Shown: positions 48,126 through 56,657 of the stretch, piece by piece
How the letters are laid out: every line of letters starts with the position of its first letter
Position numbering within the stretch: position 1 is the stretch's first letter
Assembly (NCBI GenBank): GCA_046346665.1
Contig: JAXMHQ010000019.1
Span: forward strand, 38,302 to 102,301
Origin: JAXMHQ01 sp046346665
GTDB lineage: Bacteria > Verrucomicrobiota > Verrucomicrobiia > Limisphaerales > JAXMHQ01
DNA: 64,000 nt
Direction of reading: 5' to 3'
Translations under genes and position numbers: made by a program
The notes under the pieces: generated by a model
The model's input: only the letters and a program-made list of their open reading frames with translations
The model's database searches: none
What the model was told of the DNA's origin: nothing

Positions 48126-48377
48126 TTAACCACGGACCACACGGAACGTGGTAAACCACAGAGAACACACGAAAGGGGCACGAAAACAGCCGGCAAAAGC
48201 TGTATACCCGCAGATCACGCAGACCACGCAGAATTTAAAAGGCCAAATTCTTTTTTTCCTTTCTGCGTGATCTGCGTGATCTGCGGGGAAAAATCGGCTT
48301 TTGTTTCGTACGGGTGATTTGCGGTTAAATGTTCTTTCCGTGGTTCTTTTTCGTGTGTTTCGTGGGTTCCGCGGTTA
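48126..48377. repeat. Nested nonamer palindrome N2
   Basis: Outer arms ttaaccacggaccacacgga (left) and ...gtgggttccgcggttaa (right, 48338-48377) enclose an inner palindrome of cgcagatca units (48207-48287). The inner block and its flanks are nearly identical to those in 49091-49325, so the next gene is flanked by direct copies. Confidence 0.8.
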
Positions 48378-48497
48378 AAAACTCCTGGTCCCCTTGTTCT
48401 CGCGGTTATCACCTGCGTGCGTTCCAGCGTTGACTTCTAGAAGCAACTCTGATCCACTCAAATCGCCCGCTATCATGATATTATCCGGAGGTCCACA

Positions 48498-49094
48498 ATG
48501 AAAAAACAACTGCTCGCCGGTCTGGTTGGTTTTCTTACGCTTGGTTCCTGCGCATTCGGCCAGGGAACTGTCATTTTTGACAATTACAACAATCGAAATA
48601 CGGGTTTCGGGGGTAACTCGAGTGGTTACGGTGCGCCGGTCTTTTTCTCCTCGATCCCGCAATTCGTTCCACCCGGCCAGGCGGGAAAGCCGGTGAACGC
48701 CAGCTTTGGCATTGTTTTCCACCTCTACTACGCTCTGGGAACGGTGTCGAACCCCAGTCTGATCACCAGCGTCCCGGTTTCCGGCGCCACCACAACGATC
48801 ACCCCTGCCATGCCCGGCTTCTTTATTTCCGTCGCCGCAACGATCCCGAACTACAGCAGTGGGCCTATTACATTCCTGGTCACCGGCACAGGTTCTTACA
48901 ACGGGGCTCCGCTGTACGCGCAGTCGAGTCCGTTTACCCTCCCTTCCATCGCGACAGGAACGACGCTTCCCGGCCCTTTGGACGGAATGCAGTCGTTCGT
49001 CTTCGGAATGCCCGAGCCCACCACCGCCAGCCTTTCGCTCCTCGGCGCGGCGGCCTGGGCCCTCTCCAAACGCAGACAGGCAAACCGGGTTTAA
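48498..49094 (+). CDS. PEP-CTERM sorting-domain protein 1
   Basis: 198 residues. Signal peptide KKQLLAGLVGFLTLGSCAFG; C-terminal PEP-CTERM tail PEPTTASLSLLGAAAWALSK followed by RRQ, the sorting signal removed by exosortase. The middle is a beta-rich domain (GTVIFDNYNNRNTGF, VFHLYYALGTVSNPSLITSV). A good ribosome site GGAGG at 48487-48491 is 6 nt before ATG, unusual in this window. The stop TAA lies in the first bases of a nonamer repeat. It is a near-duplicate of the gene at 49444, including about 90 bp upstream. Confidence 0.9.
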   Translation: MKKQLLAGLVGFLTLGSCAFGQGTVIFDNYNNRNTGFGGNSSGYGAPVFFSSIPQFVPPGQAGKPVNASFGIVFHLYYALGTVSNPSLITSVPVSGATTTITPAMPGFFISVAATIPNYSSGPITFLVTGTGSYNGAPLYAQSSPFTLPSIATGTTLPGPLDGMQSFVFGMPEPTTASLSLLGAAAWALSKRRQANRV

Positions 49095-49325
49095 CCACGG
49101 AACACACGGAACACACGAAAGGGACACGAAAACAGCCGGCAAAAGCTGTATGCCCGCAGATCACGCAGACCACGCAGAATTTAAAAGGCCAAATTCTTTG
49201 TTTTCCTTTCTGCGTGATCTGCGTGATCTGCGGGGAAAATCCGGCTTTTGTTTCGTACGGGTGATTTGCGGTTAAATGTTTTTTCCGTGGTTCCCTTCCG
49301 TGTATTCCGTGTGTTCCGTGGTTAA
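49091..49325. repeat. Nested nonamer palindrome N3
   Basis: Outer arms ttaaccacggaacacacgga (49091-49131) and ttccgtgtattccgtgtgtt...ggttaa (to 49325); inner palindrome 49153-49234. Its first bases contain the stop codon of the upstream PEP-CTERM gene. It is over 90% identical to N2 across about 200 bp. Confidence 0.85.
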
Positions 49326-49443
49326 GAATGTTAGCTTTCTTGTTCTGCTGGTTATCACTTGCTCGGTTTCTGATATTGACTTTCAGAAGTAACTCTGATT
49401 CACTCCAATCGCCCGCTGTCATGATATTATCCGGAGGTCCACT

Positions 49444-50025
49444 ATGAAAAAACAACTGCTCGCAGGTCTGCTCGGTTTCCTCGCCCTTGGCCCGTCGGCG
49501 TTCGCACAGGGAGAACTCTTCTTCGACAATTACAACAATCACAATCCGGGTTGGGGCGCCGACAACGAGGGCTACGGCTCGCCCGTGATGTGGATGGCGC
49601 AGATGCCCATCGGCGGACAGCGGGTCGATGCTTCCTACGGCTTCACCTTCCACATTTTTTACGCGCTGGGAACCGTGACGGATCCATCCTTGATCACGAA
49701 GGTGCCCGCCAGCGGCGGGACCACCACCATCGAACCCTGGGCGCCGGGATTCTTCTATCCCACCACGATCATTCTTTCGGATTATGTCAGCGGACCGGTG
49801 AGCTTCGTTGTCACCGCAACCGGCACTCCGGAATTGCCTCTCTTCGGAATCTCCATGCCGTGGACGATGTCTTCGATAGCGACTGGGATCACGCTTCCGG
49901 GCCCGCTGGATGGGATGCAATCCTTCGAGGTGGGCTGGGTCCCCGAGCCCACCACCGCCAGCCTGTCGCTCCTCGGCGCGGCGGCCTGGGCCGTCTCCAA
50001 ACGCAGACAGGCAAACCGGGTTTAA
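49444..50025 (+). CDS. PEP-CTERM sorting-domain protein 2 (duplicate of 1)
   Basis: 193 residues. Signal peptide KKQLLAGLLGFLALGPSAFA, same beta domain (ELFFDNYNNHNPGWG, FHIFYALGTVTDPSLITKV), and tail PEPTTASLSLLGAAAWAVSK with RRQ. GGAGG at 49433-49437. The stop again lies in the start of a nonamer repeat. The upstream 90 bp (aactctgattcactccaatc ... tccggaggtcc) match those of PEP-CTERM 1, so promoter and gene were duplicated together. Confidence 0.9.
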   Translation: MKKQLLAGLLGFLALGPSAFAQGELFFDNYNNHNPGWGADNEGYGSPVMWMAQMPIGGQRVDASYGFTFHIFYALGTVTDPSLITKVPASGGTTTIEPWAPGFFYPTTIILSDYVSGPVSFVVTATGTPELPLFGISMPWTMSSIATGITLPGPLDGMQSFEVGWVPEPTTASLSLLGAAAWAVSKRRQANRV

Positions 50026-50395
50026 CCACGGAACACACAGAACACACGAAAGGGGCACGAAAACAGCCGGTAAGAGCTGTATGCCCGCAGATCACGCAGA
50101 TCACACAGAATAAAGACCAAATTCAATTTTTGTTTTCTGCGTGGTCTGCGTGATCTGCAGGAAGAATGTCCCTTTCCCTCTGTGGTCTTTCATCTCCACC
50201 GGTTAGAACCCGCGGATCAAAAGGCAGGACAAAAGCAGGTGTGCCCGCAGATCACGCAGACCACGCAGAATTTAAAAGGCCAAATTCTTTTTTTCCTTTC
50301 TGCGTGATCTGCGTGATCTGCGGGGAAAAACCAGTCTTCGTTCAATCCGTGTGATCCTCGGGTGGCCGGGGTTCTCCGTGTTCTTCGTGGTTGAA
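50022..50395. repeat. Nested nonamer palindromes N4 (two inner units)
   Basis: Outer arms 50022-50060 and about 50345-50395; inner palindromes 50084-50161 and 50244-50324. The block 50083-50274 is nearly identical to 53199-53390, so it flanks the fused MFS-spermidine synthase gene as a direct repeat. Confidence 0.85.
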
Positions 50396-50426
50396 TTCCA
50401 CCTTCGGCCGCGTTTAACCTGTCACC

Positions 50427-53159
50427 ATGCATCGTAATCACCGCGGCTGGATGGTTCTTGCCCTGTTTTTCTGTTCCGGCGCCACCGCCCTCGTCTACGA
50501 AGTGGTCTGGTCCAAGTTCCTGTCCCAGATGTTCGGCAGCACCATCTACGCCCAGACCGTGGTGATGGCGGTGTTCATGGGCGGATTGGCCATCGGCAAC
50601 CGGCTGTTCGGCCGCTGGGCCGACCGTTCCCGCCAGCCGGTCGCCATCTACGGCGTGCTGGAAATTCTCATCGGCGTCTACGCCCTCGTGTTCTATTCCG
50701 TCGACCGCCTGGCCGACCGTCTCTTCATCACGCTGGGCACGCACCTGGTGGATCATTCGGGCGCGTTGCTGGTTTTGAAAGGCGTGTTGAGCGCGGGGTT
50801 GCTGCTCGGTCCGACGATCCTGATGGGCGGCACTCTGCCGCTGCTCGCCGCGTGGCTGCAGAAATTCTCGCAGGACGCCGGGCGCCGTTCGGCCCGGTTT
50901 TACTCGATCAACAGCCTCGGCGCCGTCGCCGGGGCGTTCGTCGCCGGCTTCTGGCTCGTCCAGCAATACGGCCTGCTCATCACCCTCCAGGTCACCGCCG
51001 TCGCCAACATCTGCATCGGCAGCTTCGCCGTGTTCATCAGCAAACAAGGCTGGGTCGAACGCGAACAAGCCGCCCCCTCCACCGCCGCCGCCGCGGGACC
51101 CGCCCCCGATCCCGCCGTGCTCCGCTGGGCCGGCGTCACCGTCGCCCTCACCGGCGCCGTGTCGATGGGACTCGAAGTGCTCTCGTCCCGGTCGCTCGCC
51201 CTCATCTTCGGCTCGTCGCTCCAGACCTTCTCCGTCGTCCTCATGGCCTTCATCCTCGGCATCGGACTCGGCAGCGCCTGGATCGCGTCGCCCAAACGCA
51301 GCGCCTCCGCCGGGTCCATGGTCGTCGTCCTGCTCACGCTCGCCTCCGCCTGGGTCGCCATCCTGGTGTTTAACATCGAACGCTGGGTGGACTTCTACCG
51401 GATCGCCCACACCGGCCTGGGCCGGACGCCGATGGGCTATGTGTTCCATCAATTGCTGGCCACTTCGATGTCGCTCGTCATCCTCGGCCTGCCCGCGGCG
51501 TTCATCGGGGCGGTCCTGCCGCTGATGATCCGGGCGGTGTCGCAGGAAGGCGCGCCGCTGGGCGCGAAGGTGGGCGTCCTGCTCACCTGGAACACGCTCG
51601 GCGCCGTGTTCGGCACGCTGTTCACCGGGTTCGTCCTCATGCCCCACGCCGGCCTGCGCAACGCCTTCGCCATCCTCGCCACCGTGCTCGCCCTCGCCGC
51701 CCTGGCCGTCGCCCTCCGCCGCGGCTGGGCCGCCGGATCCGTCGGTGCCGGCGCCGCCGCCGCGCTCTGCCTCGCCCTGTTCGTCTTCGGCGACGAAGGC
51801 TGGCGCTACGTCATGAGCTCCGGCGTGTTCCGCATCCGCGAAACCGAGTTCGACTCCCGCCTCATGGCCACCCGCAAAGAACACATGAAAATCCTCTTCT
51901 ACGAGGACGCCGCCGACGCCACCGTGTCGGTCGAAAAAGTCGACGGCATCATCGGCCAGGCCAGCCTCGGGCTGCGCATCAACGGCAAGCCCGACGCCGG
52001 CACGCTCGCCGACATGGGCACCCAGCTCATGGTGTCCCACCTGCCCATGCTCGCGAAGCCCGATGCCAAGGACGTCTTCGTGCTCGGGCTCGGATCCGGC
52101 ATCTCGGCCGGCGCGCTGCTGGCCTACCCGGGCGTGGAACGCATCGACGTGGCGGAAAACTGCGAGCCCGTCATCCGCGCGGCCCGGCTGTTCGGCGAAT
52201 GGAATTATCACATGCACGACAATCCCCGCGTCCACATGTGGACCGAGGACGCCCGCACCGTGCTCAAGCTGCGCCCGCAGAAATACGACGTCATCATCAC
52301 CGTCCCGTCGAACCCCTGGACCGCCGGCATCGGCAGCGTGTTCAGCCGCCAATACTACGAGCTCGCCGCCAGCCGCCTCAAACCCGGCGGCATCATCGCC
52401 CAATGGTTCCAGATCTACGAAACCCAGGACGACATCGTCCGCCTCGTGCTCCGCACCTTCAGCTCCGTGTTCCCCTACGTCGAAATCTGGGAAAGCGGCG
52501 GCGACATCATGATGCTCGGATCCCAGACGCCCTGGGCGACGGGGCCGGAGGTGTTCCGGAAAGGATTCGACAACGAACGCGTGCGGGCGGACATGTGGAT
52601 GGTCGACCTGCACTCCCCGCAGGCGCTCCAGGGCAAACAGCTCGCCTCCCAGCGCACCGCGTTCTCCATCGCCGGACCCGGCCCGATCCAGACCGACATG
52701 AACCCGATCCTGGAATACGCCGCGCCGAAGGCGTTCTACATCGGGAACGGCACCCGGATGCTGGACAGGTTCGACGAACGGACCTGGCAGCAGTTGCTCT
52801 CGCCCATGGACAAGCGGGTGGCGCTGGCGTCGCTGCCGCTGGACGATGCGCGGGTGATTTTCAGCACCTACTCCACCATCAACGGGCAATTGTGGGGCTG
52901 CCTGTTTAACACCCCGATGGGCGAGAATGTGCCGTGCGCCTTCCAGACGTCGCCCCAGGCGCCGCCGCCGGCGAGTTCGGGGTCGTTGTTCGACCTGGCA
53001 TCGACGGCGTATGCGATGGGGGACCTGGACCAGGCGTTGCAACTGGCGCAATACGCGGCCCAGCAGGCGCCGGCCGATTTCATGCCGGGCTACCTGCTGC
53101 GCGTTATCGAACGCGCCCGCTCCCGGCCCGCCGCCCCGCCGATGCAGGCGGCGAGGTGA
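50427..53159 (+). CDS. Fused MFS transporter-spermidine synthase-like protein
   Basis: 910 residues. Residues 1-470: about twelve membrane segments (FFCSGATALVYEVVWSKFL, VVMAVFMGGLAIGNRLFGRW, YSINSLGAVAGAFVAGF). About 480-800: spermidine-synthase-like SAM domain (VFVLGLGSGISAGALL at about 549, DARTVLKLRPQKYDVII, NPWTAGIGSVFSRQYYELA, GGIIAQWFQIYETQDD). Known enzymes of this fused type move and modify polyamine-like or lipid substrates; this one's substrate is unknown. The N-terminal HRNHRGWMVLALFFC is preceded by no clear ribosome site. Long direct repeats (N4, N5) lie on both sides. Confidence 0.9.
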   Translation: MHRNHRGWMVLALFFCSGATALVYEVVWSKFLSQMFGSTIYAQTVVMAVFMGGLAIGNRLFGRWADRSRQPVAIYGVLEILIGVYALVFYSVDRLADRLFITLGTHLVDHSGALLVLKGVLSAGLLLGPTILMGGTLPLLAAWLQKFSQDAGRRSARFYSINSLGAVAGAFVAGFWLVQQYGLLITLQVTAVANICIGSFAVFISKQGWVEREQAAPSTAAAAGPAPDPAVLRWAGVTVALTGAVSMGLEVLSSRSLALIFGSSLQTFSVVLMAFILGIGLGSAWIASPKRSASAGSMVVVLLTLASAWVAILVFNIERWVDFYRIAHTGLGRTPMGYVFHQLLATSMSLVILGLPAAFIGAVLPLMIRAVSQEGAPLGAKVGVLLTWNTLGAVFGTLFTGFVLMPHAGLRNAFAILATVLALAALAVALRRGWAAGSVGAGAAAALCLALFVFGDEGWRYVMSSGVFRIRETEFDSRLMATRKEHMKILFYEDAADATVSVEKVDGIIGQASLGLRINGKPDAGTLADMGTQLMVSHLPMLAKPDAKDVFVLGLGSGISAGALLAYPGVERIDVAENCEPVIRAARLFGEWNYHMHDNPRVHMWTEDARTVLKLRPQKYDVIITVPSNPWTAGIGSVFSRQYYELAASRLKPGGIIAQWFQIYETQDDIVRLVLRTFSSVFPYVEIWESGGDIMMLGSQTPWATGPEVFRKGFDNERVRADMWMVDLHSPQALQGKQLASQRTAFSIAGPGPIQTDMNPILEYAAPKAFYIGNGTRMLDRFDERTWQQLLSPMDKRVALASLPLDDARVIFSTYSTINGQLWGCLFNTPMGENVPCAFQTSPQAPPPASSGSLFDLASTAYAMGDLDQALQLAQYAAQQAPADFMPGYLLRVIERARSRPAAPPMQAAR

Positions 53160-53199
53160 GAAACTCGGGTCGCGCGATGGACGCGAAGGGGGCTGTGTG

Positions 53200-53439
53200 C
53201 CCGCAGATCACGCAGATCACACAGAATAAAGACCAAATTCAATTTTTGTTTTCTGCGTGATCTGCGTGATCTGCGGGAAGAATGTCCCTTTCCCTCTGTG
53301 GTCTTTCATCTCCACCGGTTAGAACCCACGGATCAAAAGGCAGGACAAAAGCAGGTGTGCCCGCAGATCACGCAGATCACACAGAATTTAAGACCTAAAT
53401 TCCTTGGTTCCTTTCTGCGTGATCTGCGTGATCTGCGGG
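53200..53439. repeat. Nonamer palindromes N5 (two units)
   Basis: Inner palindromes 53200-53277 and 53360-53439 with the shared spacer ctctgtggtctttcatctcc...aggcaggacaaaagcagg. Direct copy of 50084-50324. Confidence 0.85.
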
Positions 53440-53481
53440 GAAAAACCCCGTCTTTGTTTTGCCCGGTGATCTGCGGGAACA

Positions 53482-55116
53482 TCAATTCTTCATCGACGCC
53501 GGCTGGGTCTGCTCGTCCTGCGGCTTCGACAGCAGGCTGTTCAATCCCACCGGGAACCGCGGCGATTCCAGCCAGTCCGCCAGGAACTGCAGCTCAATCG
53601 CCGTCAGGCCAATGTTCGACTTGCGGTTGAACGACAACTGGTCCGGCGCGGATAGCGCCACCTGCGTCACCGACGTCCCCAGCTTCGGCGCCACCGCCTT
53701 CAGCCATTCCATGCTCACCGACTTGTCCGGAATCTGCGCGTGCTTCGACACAAACCGCATGAACTGCGCGATGTAAATCCATTGCTCACACCGCACGCTG
53801 GTCGATTCCCAGCCGTGATACACCAGGTTGGTCTGGCTGAGCAGCTCCTTGAGCGTCGCGAGCGGAAGTTCCTCGCCCGGGAAATGGGGCAGCAACCCGC
53901 CGAAAATGTAGTTTCCATTCGTCGTGTCGAGCGACTGCAGGAACGGCGACAGGTAAGGCAGCCCTTTCCACTCCAGCCCGTTGTAAGTGCTGGATCGTTG
54001 GAACTCCACAAGGTCGCTGCCGTTGGCGAGGAGGGCATTGTTGTTAATCACCCAGTCGCTCAGGGTGGACACCGCGTTGCTCGCGTCGGCCGACGGTACG
54101 GTGAAATAGGTTTGCATAGGCAAACCCTGCAGCGACCAGAAGCAGGCCTGGTTCGGGGCCGCGCCGGCGTGAAAATTCTTCCAGGCCGCCGAAGCCTCAA
54201 GCCACGCACCGAACCCGCGCAGCGCCGTGAAACTGATCAGGTGCGGATCGATCAGGCTGGCCGGGATGTTCCACGGCTCGAGTTGCGCGTTCAACGGATG
54301 CTGAAACGTCAGGGCGCCGTAGGTCCAGACTTTCTTGCCGTCGCCCACCGCGTCGAAGGAGATGCGGGGCAGGGTGGCGGGCAGATTGGAGGCGTAGCGG
54401 GTGACGTCGCGGAGCCGGCCGAGGTCGGCCGCGACGGTCAGCCAGCACTTGCTGAAATCGGGCGCCAGCGGCGAGCCGGCTGCATGAATGCGCGCCGCCA
54501 TGCGGAGCAGGAGATCGTTGGTGTCGGCCGCGGCCCCGAAGATGTTCCAGTCGTTCACCCGCACCAGCTCCAGGTGTTTCGGCTCGTGATGCTTGGTCAG
54601 CGCCAGTTCCCCCGGCGTCTCCGTGCCGCGCACCGTCGCCAGGCCCGACACAGCCTCCACCACCGACGCCAGGTTGCTCTGCCACGCCCCGGCATGGGCG
54701 TCGTCAATGCGGATGGCAAACGCAATCTGCGCGGGCTCGTTGGTCGCCTGGCGAATTTCGAGGTAGACCTCGGATTGCACCATCTCGGCGAGCAGCGACC
54801 GCAGTTCGGCGCTGGCATCGCGGTTGCCGGAATTTTTCAGGGTCAACAGCCAGGGCGCATGGGACAGCTTGTCCAGCGTCTGATTCTGCAACGCCACGCT
54901 CTCCGGCTGGTTCCAGATCGACATCAGCCCGGCGCTGTTGGTGTCGGCCTCGATCTGCCGTTTGCCGAGCCAATGAACGATGGCGATCATTTCGGCGTCG
55001 GGGATGGGTTTGAGCTGGACGGCCGGGGCGGCGGGCGCGGCGGGGTGGTCGGACTTGCAACCGCAGAGCGCGGCCGCGCCGCACGCCAGGGCGATGAAAA
55101 GGGGTCGGATGTTCAT
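53482..55116 (-). CDS. Lipoprotein of unknown function, family X copy 2
   Basis: Start set at ATG 55116 (MNIRPLFIALACGAAALCGC), a lipoprotein signal with Cys20; the frame upstream is nonamer repeat. 544 residues. Paralogue of 46480: shares HWLGKRQIEADTNSAGLMSI, NQTLDKLSHAPWLL, QSEVYLEIRQATN, and C-terminal ELQFLADWLESPRFPVGL. Conserved Trp/Pro-rich ends suggest a real fold, but no named domain was recognised. It faces the PEP-CTERM/MFS genes tail to tail. Confidence 0.8.
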   Translation of the reverse strand: MNIRPLFIALACGAAALCGCKSDHPAAPAAPAVQLKPIPDAEMIAIVHWLGKRQIEADTNSAGLMSIWNQPESVALQNQTLDKLSHAPWLLTLKNSGNRDASAELRSLLAEMVQSEVYLEIRQATNEPAQIAFAIRIDDAHAGAWQSNLASVVEAVSGLATVRGTETPGELALTKHHEPKHLELVRVNDWNIFGAAADTNDLLLRMAARIHAAGSPLAPDFSKCWLTVAADLGRLRDVTRYASNLPATLPRISFDAVGDGKKVWTYGALTFQHPLNAQLEPWNIPASLIDPHLISFTALRGFGAWLEASAAWKNFHAGAAPNQACFWSLQGLPMQTYFTVPSADASNAVSTLSDWVINNNALLANGSDLVEFQRSSTYNGLEWKGLPYLSPFLQSLDTTNGNYIFGGLLPHFPGEELPLATLKELLSQTNLVYHGWESTSVRCEQWIYIAQFMRFVSKHAQIPDKSVSMEWLKAVAPKLGTSVTQVALSAPDQLSFNRKSNIGLTAIELQFLADWLESPRFPVGLNSLLSKPQDEQTQPASMKN

Positions 55117-55268
55117 GCGCGAACAGGAATGCCACAAACCAGCCCGCCCGGCAACCCACAATGGAGCAGGGGGACTTCTTAGCCGCGAATGGACGCCAAT
55201 GGACGCAAATGAACACCCACGGGAGGGACGAGCTACGCGAGTCCCCAAACAAACAAAAAGGCTCTTCC

Positions 55269-55468
55269 AACCACGGAACACACGGAACACACGGAAGGGG
55301 GGCACGGAATAAACGGCAGGGGGACAAAAAACTTTGGCCCGCAGATCACGCAGATCACGCAGAAGGGCTGAAGGAAAGAGCTTTTAAATTCTGCGTGGTC
55401 TGCGTGATCTGCGGGGAAAAAGCTTTTTCCGTGGTTCCTTTCCGTGTGGTCCGTGTATTCCGTGGTCA
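55269..55468. repeat. Nested nonamer palindrome N6
   Basis: Outer arms aaccacggaacacacggaac (55269-) and ...tccgtgtattccgtggtc (to 55468); inner palindrome 55338-55415. It lies 150 bp upstream of the family X lipoprotein. Confidence 0.85.
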
Positions 55469-55675
55469 AAAGTCTTGACCCTCCCTCAATGCGGTCCTCC
55501 GCGCCTCTGCGTTTCGTCCGATGCCCAGCCCTAATCCCATTCAGTAAATTCTGTCCATTCTGTCGGACAGTGTCCCAATCGGCCCAGCCGGGGACCCGGC
55601 TGGCCTGGTATATTGGATGGTATTTGCCGGCCCAGGAGAGCGTTGGGATCTGCGGGATCTATCGATTGATCCGGG

Positions 55676-55755
55676 CTGGGGACAAACCACTAGCCCTTGT
55701 GTCACCAGTCTGTCCCCAGTTCTGGGGACAAAATGAGGGTGGATTTCGTCCCCAG
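55676..55755. promoter_or_regulatory. CTGGGGACA half-site cluster
   Basis: Perfect 20-bp palindrome tgtccccagttctggggaca at 55711-55730, one direct ctggggaca at 55676-55684 and one cgtccccag at 55747-55755. The arrangement looks like an operator array upstream of the strongly expressed gene at 55947. Three ggcaacaa copies (55807, 55822, 55926) lie between it and that gene. Confidence 0.5.
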
Positions 55756-55884
55756 TTGGCATCCGTACTTCTCACAATTCGATGCCATTTAGGGGGTAAA
55801 GGAAACGGCAACAAATTGTTTGGCAACAACTTGTGACAATGACGCCGGAAGTGTAAAAGTGTTCAATTATTGTGCAAAAACCTA

Positions 55885-55913
55885 TTGACATAAACCCTTG
55901 GTTTTGAGATAGT
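55885..55913 (+). promoter_or_regulatory. Sigma70-type promoter for the 55947 operon
   Basis: Perfect -35 TTGACA (55885-55890), 17-nt spacer, -10 GATAGT (55908-55913, 4 of 6). The expected start near 55920 gives a leader of about 27 nt ending acaaaatATG. Confidence 0.65.
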
Positions 55914-55946
55914 GGCGCTACACACGGCAACAAAAAGTCACAAAAT

Positions 55947-56597
55947 ATGAGAACAAAAACCCTCCTTATCGCAGCTGCGACGATCGCGGCAGGTATCGCC
56001 TCCTCCATGGCGCAGAGCACCGTCTACTCGGTGAACCTGGTCGGTTACATCAACACCCCCATCGTTGGTGCTTCTAAGTACACCCTGATCGCCAATCCGT
56101 TTGACAACGGTGCGGGTAACACGCTGACGAGCTTGGTTGACTCCACTGGCGCGCTGCCCAACAAGTCCCAAGTCCTTCTGTGGACTGGCAGTGGTTACTC
56201 CGGCTATAGCAAGTCTGGTGGTACTTGGAGCGGCAATCCCGCGATTCCTCAGAGCACCGGCTTTTTCGTGAAGAATGGTATCGCTACCAGCCCGAATCTG
56301 ACGAACCTTTTCGTTGGTACCTGCCCCAGCTCGAACAGCGTTGCCCTTCCCGCTGGTTACACCCTCTCCGGTGGCTTGATTCCGTTCTCTGGCGACCTGA
56401 CAACCGACACGAACATCAACCTCGGCACGACCCTCCCGAACAAGAGCCAGTTGCTTACTTGGAGCACTGCTTCTCAGAGCTTCACTGGTGTTTCCAAGTC
56501 CGGCGGTTCTTGGGGTGGCACGCTCCCCGTCGTTGCTGGTCAGGGCTTCTTCATCAATGCGAAGAGCGCCACGACCTGGACCCAGAAAGTCTACTAA
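55947..56597 (+). CDS. Abundant secreted protein, SVNLVGYIN-type family
   Basis: 216 residues. Signal peptide RTKTLLIAAATIAAGIASSM ending AQS, then the opening VYSVNLVGYINTPIVG that marks a common verrucomicrobial exported-protein family. Two internal repeats (NKSQVLLWTGSGYSGYSKSG and NKSQLLTWSTASQSFTGVSK) suggest a duplicated beta domain. No PEP-CTERM tail. Codon use is biased to T-ending codons (GGT, GCT) and AAG, unlike the rest of the window, and a good promoter precedes it, so expression is probably high. Function unknown. Confidence 0.88.
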   Translation: MRTKTLLIAAATIAAGIASSMAQSTVYSVNLVGYINTPIVGASKYTLIANPFDNGAGNTLTSLVDSTGALPNKSQVLLWTGSGYSGYSKSGGTWSGNPAIPQSTGFFVKNGIATSPNLTNLFVGTCPSSNSVALPAGYTLSGGLIPFSGDLTTDTNINLGTTLPNKSQLLTWSTASQSFTGVSKSGGSWGGTLPVVAGQGFFINAKSATTWTQKVY

Positions 56598-56657
56598 ACC
56601 TTTTGACGCTTAACCAACAGCTCAAAAACCAAACCTAAAAACCAACAGACAGACCAA

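Noticed and set aside
50217..53051. A 944-codon open frame on the minus strand
   Set aside because: Antisense to the MFS-spermidine synthase fusion; no signal peptide or motif, and it begins in nonamer repeats.
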